Of a DNA stretch of 6,239 nucleotides, positions 1 through 4,834 are shown one piece after another. The notes beneath the pieces are model-generated. The model searched no databases. It had not been told where the DNA came from and saw only the letters and a list, made by a program, of their open reading frames with translations. Every line of letters starts with the position of its first letter. Positions within the stretch are counted from its first letter, which is position 1. Both the position numbers and the translations under genes were made by a program. The DNA comes from Desulfobacterales bacterium (GTDB taxonomy: Bacteria > Desulfobacterota > Desulfobacteria > Desulfobacterales > JAFDCJ01): NCBI GenBank assembly GCA_029939875.1, contig JAOZSC010000168.1, positions 1 to 6,239 on the forward strand. Direction: 5' to 3'.

Positions 1-66
1 TCGCAGAGCTTCTTCCATTTTCGCTTCCTCACCGCTTTTTGCTTTGATCTTGGCTACCACAACCAT
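1..66 (-). CDS. N-terminal fragment of a small ABM-like (putative quinol monooxygenase) protein, cut by the window edge
   Basis: Only the first 22 codons are present. They begin at the ATG at 66-64 and read MVVVAKIKAK followed by an acidic and basic helix-like stretch (SGEEAKMEEALR). A short hydrophobic strand, a K-I-K-A-K segment, a turn with G-E-E and then a charged helix is the usual opening of small ABM-fold (antibiotic biosynthesis monooxygenase, dimeric ferredoxin-like) proteins of about 95-105 residues. Many of these are annotated as putative quinol monooxygenases. The start is supported by a strong AAGGAGGA Shine-Dalgarno at 78-71, four bases before the ATG. The gene follows the carboxyltransferase gene in the same direction, with a 143-bp palindromic element filling most of the gap. 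The family call rests on 22 residues, so function is uncertain; that a gene starts here is much more certain. Confidence 0.6.
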   Translation of the reverse strand, partial: MVVVAKIKAKSGEEAKMEEALR

Positions 67-70
67 CTTG

Positions 71-78
71 TCCTCCTT
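71..78 (-). promoter_or_regulatory. Shine-Dalgarno for the partial ABM-like gene
   Basis: On the minus strand this reads AAGGAGGA, a near-perfect anti-16S match, followed by CAAG and the ATG at 66-64. It is the main evidence that the open reading frame leaving the window is a real gene and fixes its start. Confidence 0.8.
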
Positions 79-97
79 ATTAAATTTCAAGATTATT

Positions 98-240
98 AAC
101 TGGTTATAAAAGGCTTAGATCTTGTTTGCTGGCAAGGCGTAATACGATTGGGAAGCGGAGCGTACACAAGAGTACGTGAGCATTGCCAATTGTATTACAA
201 CGAAGCCAGCGGGCAAGAGATGAGGCTTGTATAACCAGTT
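98..240. repeat. 143-bp imperfect palindromic element (REP/MITE-like inverted repeat)
   Basis: The left arm (98-165) and right arm (172-240) are inverted copies around the 6-nt loop ACAAGA (166-171). The outermost 10 bp, AACTGGTTAT at 98-107 against ATAACCAGTT at 231-240, pair perfectly, as do GCTGGC, GTAATAC and ATTGG blocks inside and the apex CGTAC/GTACG. By hand count about 48 of 68 aligned positions are complementary, with one single-base bulge, and about six more become G-U pairs in plus-strand RNA. The element fills almost all of the space between the carboxyltransferase stop codon, which it overlaps by one base, and the Shine-Dalgarno of the next gene. Neither side is followed by a T-run, so it is not a classical intrinsic terminator. 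It looks like a dispersed, non-coding palindromic repeat. No clear target-site duplication is visible. Confidence 0.85.
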
Positions 241-1802
241 TAGAATTTGGTCGGCCAATTGGCCAATTTATGCTCACCAATACCCTTCGTTCGTGAGTTG
301 AAACTGATTTCCAGGGCCTCGATGATATAAGCTCGCGTTTGCCGTGGATCGATCACGTCATGGATGTAATGCCTGCCGGCCGCACCGTACGGTGAGGCGT
401 CGTCCATCATTTGCTGCATCAGGGACTGCCATTGATCTGACTTTTTGTCCTCGGCCGAAGGTTTGCCGCCGTAAACCACGTTGGCGGCAATCGCGGGGTC
501 CACAAAACTCATTTCCGCCGTGGGCCAGGCCACCAGAAAATCGGTTCCGCAACCTGAACCGCACATGTTCCAGAAGGCCATGCCGTAACTCTTTCTGACA
601 ATGATAGAAATTTTAGGGACCGTCAGCTGCCCCAGGGCATTCATGTAATTCATAACCCGTGCGCCCACACGCTTGCGTTCGGCTTCCCGGCCGACGAGAA
701 AACCGGGAATGTCATGAAAAAAGATCAGCGGGATATTAAAGGAGTCGCACAGGCACAAAAAACTGATCACCTTGTCAATGCCGTCGGTATCCATGGCCCC
801 GGCATTAAACATGGGCTGGTTGGCCACCAGGCCGACCACCTTGCCGTCAATGCGCGCCAGGGCGGTAATCACTGATTTTCCAAACAACGGTTTGACCGCA
901 AACAGGCTGTCACGGTCAACGATGCAGTTGAGGATGCGATGCATGTCATAGCCCCGGTTGCGCTTTTGGGGCAATAATTCCAGTATCTGTTCCATCTTGG
1001 AGCCAGAGCCATCGGGGACGGCAGTATCCGGCGGCAGTTCATCACGGTGAGACGGCATGTAGGAAAGGTATTGCCGTATGATTTGAAAGCATTCGGATTC
1101 ATCTTCCGCCACCCGATCCACGTTGCCCGTTATTTCAGCATGCACCCGCCAGCCGCCAAGTTCTTCGTCGCTGATGGTCTCTCCCAGGGCCAGTTCAATC
1201 ACCCGGGGTCCGGACACCCCCATGGCGCTTCCCTTGGCCTGCACCACAAAGTCCGACAGGCAGGCCATCCAGGTCGGCATGCCGTAACATTCTCCCATGA
1301 TTGCGGTAATCATCGGTGTCTGGCGTACCCGGCTCATGATCTGCAGATAGGTGTCAAACCCGCCGCCGCCATAGGAGGCCAATCCGGCCGCGCCCATGAT
1401 ATCCGGCATGCGGGCGCCTCCGGCTTCGCCCAGGTAAATGACCGGGTGACCGCGGCGGGCAGCCAGGGTCTTGAGTTCACCTTCCTTGCGCCCCGCCACC
1501 CGGCTTGAAGTGGCCGCCAGCACCGTAAAATCGTTGGAAACAACTGCCACCCGCCGGCCGTCGATTTTGCCATAGCCGGCAATTTTGCTGTCGGCGGGGG
1601 TTTTTTCTTCCATGCCGGGCACATCGGAGTGGTTGAACATGCCGATTTCAAGAAAAGAACCCGGATCCAGCAATTGCTCGATGCGTTGCCGGGCGGTTAA
1701 TTTCCCCTTATCATGCTGTTTTTTTACTTTTTCAGCACCGCCCATTTCCCGTGCCCGGGCCCGCCGCCGAGTCAATTCGTCCAGTTCTTTTTCAAAAGCC
1801 AT
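240..1802 (-). CDS. Acyl-CoA carboxylase/decarboxylase carboxyltransferase subunit (PccB/MmdA superfamily, divergent clade)
   Basis: The 520-residue product has the length and two-crotonase-fold layout of the carboxyltransferase subunit of biotin-dependent acyl-CoA carboxylases, or the alpha subunit of biotin-type acyl-CoA decarboxylases. It would move a carboxyl group between carboxybiotin and an acyl-CoA in the cytoplasm. Family marks are KGKLTARQRIEQLLDPGSF near residues 32-50, the first oxyanion-hole segment AGGAR (127-131), SGPRV (197-201), GAMDTDGIDK (335-344), FHDIPGFL (362-369), TVPK (394-397), AWPTAE (425-430) and VIDPRQTR (483-490). The second active-site segment is unusual: RKSYGMAFWNMCGSG (403-417) replaces the common RKAYGGAYDVM type, and the usual GGIIRHGAK segment after PGFL is replaced by AERKRVGAR (374-382). 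The ATG at 1802-1800 follows a GGAG site (1813-1810) by seven bases. It lies 75 bp after the 3-hydroxyacyl-CoA dehydrogenase gene, probably in one operon. No biotin carboxylase or biotin carrier is in the window, so substrate and direction of reaction are open. Confidence 0.9.
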   Translation of the reverse strand: MAFEKELDELTRRRARAREMGGAEKVKKQHDKGKLTARQRIEQLLDPGSFLEIGMFNHSDVPGMEEKTPADSKIAGYGKIDGRRVAVVSNDFTVLAATSSRVAGRKEGELKTLAARRGHPVIYLGEAGGARMPDIMGAAGLASYGGGGFDTYLQIMSRVRQTPMITAIMGECYGMPTWMACLSDFVVQAKGSAMGVSGPRVIELALGETISDEELGGWRVHAEITGNVDRVAEDESECFQIIRQYLSYMPSHRDELPPDTAVPDGSGSKMEQILELLPQKRNRGYDMHRILNCIVDRDSLFAVKPLFGKSVITALARIDGKVVGLVANQPMFNAGAMDTDGIDKVISFLCLCDSFNIPLIFFHDIPGFLVGREAERKRVGARVMNYMNALGQLTVPKISIIVRKSYGMAFWNMCGSGCGTDFLVAWPTAEMSFVDPAIAANVVYGGKPSAEDKKSDQWQSLMQQMMDDASPYGAAGRHYIHDVIDPRQTRAYIIEALEISFNSRTKGIGEHKLANWPTKF

Positions 1803-1842
1803 TCAAGTTCTCCATTTTTTTTCACGCGGCTACTTTTTTTCA

Positions 1843-1877
1843 TTCATCATTCGACGTTGGCCGTTCGATGTTCGACG
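1843..1877. repeat. Heptanucleotide tandem repeat, consensus TTCGACG
   Basis: Within the 75-bp spacer of the leftward unit, four consecutive 7-bp units occupy 1850-1877. Units one (1850-1856) and four (1871-1877) are exactly TTCGACG, unit three (1864-1870) differs at one base (TTCGATG), and unit two (1857-1863, TTGGCCG) differs at two. A weaker fifth unit, TTCATCA, precedes them at 1843-1849. The array stops directly at the complement of the TAA stop codon (1878-1880) of the 3-hydroxyacyl-CoA dehydrogenase gene. The rest of the spacer (1803-1842) is T-rich on the plus strand, with runs of seven and eight T. Confidence 0.7.
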
Positions 1878-2747
1878 TTAATCTTTTCGTTTTTTACCGT
1901 CTTGCGTATAGCGATAAAACCCCCGGCCGGTTTTTTTCCCTAGGCGACCTTCCTGCACCATGCTCTGGAGCAGATCGGATGTAACCACCAGGTGCTCTTC
2001 ACCCAGGGCGCGCATGGATTCGCCCACCCGCACAAAGGTATCCAGTCCGGCATTGTCGGCAATTTCAAAAGGCCCGACATTCCATCCATAGCCCAGGCGC
2101 ATGCCCAGGTCAATGTCCTCTGGCGAAACGATGCCTTCGTTGACAAGCTCCACACATTCTTTAAAAGCCGCGGAAAAGATGCGGTTCATCACAAAACCCG
2201 GGATGTCTTTGCGAACTTTCACCGGCTTTTTCCCGAGGGATTGGACAAAGTCGACTCCCAAATCGAAAATTTCACTGGAGGTCTTCTCCCCCTTGATCAC
2301 TTCCACCAGTCCCATGAACGGCACCGGTCCGAAAAAATGCAGCCCCAGCACCCGGTTTGGGTTTTTGGTGACCCGGGCAATGCGTGTGATCGGAATCGAA
2401 GACGTATTGGTCGCCAGGGGCGTGTGGACAGGGGCCAGTTGATCCAGTTCCCGGAAAATTTTCAGCTTGAGGGCCTCATCTTCTATCGCCGCTTCGATCA
2501 CCCAATCGGCGGCCGCACTTTTTTCAAGATTTGTTGCAGTGACGATTCGCTGCACAACGATTTCAGGGGGTTCTTTTATGAAACCCTTTGTTGAAAATTT
2601 GCCCACCGACCACCTGATTCCCTCAAGCGCCCGGTCGAGCGCCTGCTGGTTCACATCCATTAAAAACACCTCGTAGCCTGACTGGGCGCACACCTGGGCA
2701 ATACCGCTTCCCATGAAACCGGCACCAACGACAAATATTGTTTTCAT
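1878..2747 (-). CDS. 3-hydroxyacyl-CoA dehydrogenase, NAD-dependent, short form (3-hydroxybutyryl-CoA dehydrogenase-like)
   Basis: The 289-residue product would oxidise (S)-3-hydroxyacyl-CoA to 3-oxoacyl-CoA with NAD, the third step of beta-oxidation, or run in reverse. The N-terminal Rossmann domain opens with MKTIFVVGAGFMGSGIA, giving the GxGxxG dinucleotide site at residues 8-13, and has D31 at the end of the second strand, where NAD-binding members usually have the ribose-binding acid. The catalytic region shows NTSS (114-117), LHFFGP with H137, LVEV with E149, and PGFVMNRI with N188, matching the Ser/His/Glu/Asn set of the family. The C-terminal all-helical domain ends in the usual G-R-G-F-Y segment. 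HFFGP replaces the commoner HFFNP. Length is normal for the short form and there is no fused hydratase. The ATG at 2747-2745 is chosen because it starts exactly at the Rossmann strand and follows a strong AAAGGGAGG site. It is the first gene of the leftward unit. Confidence 0.93.
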   Translation of the reverse strand: MKTIFVVGAGFMGSGIAQVCAQSGYEVFLMDVNQQALDRALEGIRWSVGKFSTKGFIKEPPEIVVQRIVTATNLEKSAAADWVIEAAIEDEALKLKIFRELDQLAPVHTPLATNTSSIPITRIARVTKNPNRVLGLHFFGPVPFMGLVEVIKGEKTSSEIFDLGVDFVQSLGKKPVKVRKDIPGFVMNRIFSAAFKECVELVNEGIVSPEDIDLGMRLGYGWNVGPFEIADNAGLDTFVRVGESMRALGEEHLVVTSDLLQSMVQEGRLGKKTGRGFYRYTQDGKKRKD

Positions 2748-2751
2748 TTTG

Positions 2752-2760
2752 CCTCCCTTT
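2752..2760 (-). promoter_or_regulatory. Shine-Dalgarno that fixes the start of the 3-hydroxyacyl-CoA dehydrogenase
   Basis: The minus strand reads AAAGGGAGG, then CAAA, then the ATG at 2747-2745. An in-frame ATG 22 codons upstream (2813-2811) would add a leader with no resemblance to the family, so this site decides the start. Confidence 0.8.
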
Positions 2761-2795
2761 GGCTTCGTGAACTGATGTCGTACCACCTCAACCGG

Positions 2796-2859
2796 GCATC
2801 TGTAAAGATGCAAAAAGGCGAAGCATGCTTCTGGAGCGGCTCCGGCAGACTCGCCTGCC
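2796..2859. repeat. Cluster of four short palindromes in the divergent spacer
   Basis: Four perfect dyads follow one another. GCATCT/AGATGC with a 4-nt loop lies at 2796-2811, the uninterrupted 12-bp palindrome GAAGCATGCTTC at 2820-2831, GGAGC/GCTCC with a 1-nt centre at 2833-2843, and GGCAG/CTGCC with a 6-nt loop at 2844-2859. They would lie in the 5' leader of the leftward transcript if its promoter is in the AT-rich part of the spacer. Their role is unknown. Confidence 0.55.
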
Positions 2860-2956
2860 AGTTCAGGTTTCAGCAGAGAATTATTGAAAAAAAGAATTGA
2901 ATATGATTTAAAGCTTCTTTCGTGGTTAAAACAGGCGCAGCATTAAAATCGATAAA

Positions 2957-2981
2957 TTCGTAAAAGTTATTTTTTTACGAA
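2957..2981. promoter_or_regulatory. Candidate operator: 9-bp inverted repeat TTCGTAAAA / TTTTACGAA
   Basis: Perfect 9-bp arms at 2957-2965 and 2973-2981 flank a 7-nt spacer. The 25-bp site ends 37 bp before the acyl-CoA dehydrogenase start codon, a position suited to binding by a dimeric repressor. It could also form a weak AU-rich hairpin in RNA. No regulator gene is present in the window to pair with it. Confidence 0.45.
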
Positions 2982-2995
2982 ATCTTCAAAAGATT
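2981..2995. promoter_or_regulatory. Second dyad AATCTT / AAGATT next to the candidate operator
   Basis: Perfect 6-bp arms at 2981-2986 and 2990-2995 flank the 3-nt spacer CAA. The site shares position 2981 with the end of the preceding dyad and lies just upstream of the Shine-Dalgarno of the acyl-CoA dehydrogenase gene (AAGGGGGA, 3003-3010). It may be a second half of a composite operator or a leader hairpin. The arms are short and the region is AT-rich, so chance is possible. Confidence 0.35.
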
Positions 2996-3018
2996 ATTAA
3001 ATAAGGGGGAAAGATCCT

Positions 3019-4833
3019 ATGGCACAGGTAATAGCAGATCGACGGGACCTGGATTTTGTTCTTTACGAGCAGTTAAAAGTTGATGAGATGACAAAATTTG
3101 ACAAGTTCAAAGATTTTAACAAAAAAACTTTTGACATGATCATCACCGAGGCCCGCAATTTTGCGGTCAAGGAGGTGCTGCCCACATGCGCTGAAGGCGA
3201 TAAACAAGGGGTGGTCCTTGAAGACGGACAGGTTAAGGTGCCCCAGTGCTTTCATCGTGCTTTTAAGTTGCTGGTGGAAGGCGAATGGACGTCGCTGATG
3301 GAAGATCCCGAGTGGGGCGGTCAGGGATTGCCGGTTTGCATTTCCCAGGCGGTGGGAGAATATCTGTACGGCGCCAACTGGGCCGTCATGAACTACGGCA
3401 GCATGGGTCATGGTACTGGCAAGATGATCGAGATTTTCGGCACACCCAAGCAAAAAGAACTGTTCATCAAAAAGCTTTACACCGCCCAATGGGGCGGCAC
3501 GATGCTGCTGACCGAGTCCGAGGCCGGCTCTGATGTGGGTGCGCTGACCACCATGGCAGTTAAAAACTCCGATGGAACCTATTCGATTACCGGCGACAAA
3601 ATTTTTATCACCAATGGCGAACATGATCTGACCGAAAACATTATCCATCCGGTTCTGGCGCGCATCGAGGGGGATCCCCCGGGGACCAGAGGCATCTCCA
3701 TTTTTATCGTTCCCAAGATCTGGGTCAATGAAGACGGAAGCCTGGGACAGCCCAATGACGTCGTTTGCACGGGCATCGAGGAAAAGATGGGAATTCATGG
3801 CAGCGCCACCTGCAGTATGGCCCTGGGGGGCAAGGGCCAATGTAAGGGGCTGCTTCTGGGTGAGCAGTGCCGGGGCATGAAAATCATGTTTTACATGATG
3901 AATGAAGCCCGGCTGGGCGTTGGGTTCCAGGCCTTCAACTACGCTTCCACCGCCTACCTGTATGCTGTCAATTATGCCAAAGAGCGGCTGCAGGGCCGGG
4001 ATCTGTCCCAGGCAAAAGATCATAGCGCACCTCCGGTGCCCATTATCCAGCATCCGGACGTGCGCAGGATGCTACTGGAAATGAAGGCTTACGTGGAGGG
4101 CATGCGCAGTTTTGTCTATTTTGTGGGCCAGTGTCTTGACCTGGAAATTCTGTCGGTCGATGAAGGCCAACGAGCCTACTACAAGGGACTTGCCGATTTG
4201 CTGACACCGCTGGTTAAAGGCTATTGTGCCCAGCGAGGCTTTGACGTTTGCGTGCAGGCCGTTCAGGTTTATGGCGGATACGGCTACATCCAAGAGTACC
4301 CGGTGGAACAGCTCGTCCGGGACTGCAAGATCACGTCCATATACGAAGGCACCGACGGCATCCAGGCCATGGACCTTCTGGGCCGCAAGCTGGGTATGGA
4401 CAAAGGCCAGGTGTTCATGAATTTTCTCGTGGAGATTCAAAAGAGTATTTCCTTGGCCCGAGATACCGGCGGGATGGAAAAACTGGCTGTTGAAGTCGAA
4501 AAGGCCGTCAGCCGCCTGGGCGAAATTGCGCTGCACATCGGCAAGAGTGCCATGTCACCGGAGTTTAAAACTGCTTTTGCATTCGCCTTTCCATTTTTGG
4601 AAGTCATGGGAGATGTGAGCGTGGCGTGGATGCTGTTATGGCGTGCAGTCCTGGCGAAACAAAAACTGGATGCCGGGGCCCGGAAAAAGGATATAGATTT
4701 TTATGAAGGCCAGCTTAAAACCGCCGAGTTTTTCATCCAAACAAAATTGCCGATCACTTTCGGTAAAATGGACAGCATCCTGAAAAGCAACGCGGCGGCA
4801 GTTGAGATTTCAGCCGCCGGGTTTGGTGGCTGA
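3019..4833 (+). CDS. Acyl-CoA dehydrogenase, long form with C-terminal extension domain
   Basis: The 604-residue flavoprotein would introduce an alpha,beta double bond into an acyl-CoA, passing electrons to electron-transfer flavoprotein. It begins with the short N-terminal segment typical of the 600-residue class (ADRRDLDFVLYEQL, residues 6-19). The FAD/substrate motif LLTESEAGSD lies at 163-172, followed by the TGDKIFITNGEHD strand (191-203) in the middle beta domain. In the helical domain, YGGYGYIQEYPVEQLVRD (418-435) precedes IYEGTDGIQA (441-450), where E443 sits at the usual catalytic-base position. About 130 further residues form the extra C-terminal domain found in the class often labelled FadE5-like or DmdC-like. 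That label does not fix the substrate. The ATG follows AAGGGGGA (3003-3010) by eight bases. The gene is the first of the rightward unit and its stop is separated by a single base from the synthetase start. The sequence looks intact. Confidence 0.93.
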   Translation: MAQVIADRRDLDFVLYEQLKVDEMTKFDKFKDFNKKTFDMIITEARNFAVKEVLPTCAEGDKQGVVLEDGQVKVPQCFHRAFKLLVEGEWTSLMEDPEWGGQGLPVCISQAVGEYLYGANWAVMNYGSMGHGTGKMIEIFGTPKQKELFIKKLYTAQWGGTMLLTESEAGSDVGALTTMAVKNSDGTYSITGDKIFITNGEHDLTENIIHPVLARIEGDPPGTRGISIFIVPKIWVNEDGSLGQPNDVVCTGIEEKMGIHGSATCSMALGGKGQCKGLLLGEQCRGMKIMFYMMNEARLGVGFQAFNYASTAYLYAVNYAKERLQGRDLSQAKDHSAPPVPIIQHPDVRRMLLEMKAYVEGMRSFVYFVGQCLDLEILSVDEGQRAYYKGLADLLTPLVKGYCAQRGFDVCVQAVQVYGGYGYIQEYPVEQLVRDCKITSIYEGTDGIQAMDLLGRKLGMDKGQVFMNFLVEIQKSISLARDTGGMEKLAVEVEKAVSRLGEIALHIGKSAMSPEFKTAFAFAFPFLEVMGDVSVAWMLLWRAVLAKQKLDAGARKKDIDFYEGQLKTAEFFIQTKLPITFGKMDSILKSNAAAVEISAAGFGG

Positions 4834-4834
4834 A

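Larger units (their letters stand above)
2748..3018. promoter_or_regulatory. Divergent intergenic control region
   Basis: This non-coding stretch of about 270 bp separates the leftward and rightward units and must hold the promoters for both unless they are read from elsewhere. The left part (2790-2860) is GC-rich and full of short palindromes. The right part (2880-3010) is strongly AT-rich and holds two adjacent dyads next to the acyl-CoA dehydrogenase Shine-Dalgarno. A TATGAT at 2902-2907 resembles a -10 box for rightward transcription, but no good -35 lies at the right distance, so I do not assign a promoter. No convincing open reading frame or RNA gene was seen. Confidence 0.55.

Noticed and set aside
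98..240. Palindrome as an intrinsic transcription terminator of the carboxyltransferase gene
   Set aside because: Neither end is followed by a run of T on the strand in question, the arms are much longer than a usual terminator stem, and a gene in the same direction starts only 31 bp further on.
1047..1508. Plus-strand open frame of 153 codons
   Set aside because: It lies antisense inside the carboxyltransferase gene, whose protein carries clear family motifs through this region; the plus-strand product resembles nothing and has no supporting start site.
1992..2594. Plus-strand open frame of 200 codons
   Set aside because: It is antisense to the 3-hydroxyacyl-CoA dehydrogenase, whose catalytic motifs are encoded across the same bases.
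2748..2813. 22-residue N-terminal extension of the 3-hydroxyacyl-CoA dehydrogenase
   Set aside because: The extension would precede the Rossmann strand without family precedent and covers the strong AAAGGGAGG site that serves the downstream ATG.
2884..2907. TTGAAA and TATGAT as a rightward sigma-70 promoter
   Set aside because: The spacer between them is only 12 bp, too short for a standard promoter.
3073..4053. Minus-strand open frame of 326 codons
   Set aside because: It is the reverse of the acyl-CoA dehydrogenase coding region. It is long only because of codon bias; the translated sequence shows no recognisable domain.
4802..4834. TTG start for the synthetase alpha subunit
   Set aside because: It overlaps the end of the dehydrogenase gene, adds residues not seen in the family, and the ATG at 4835 begins directly before the CoA-binding domain.
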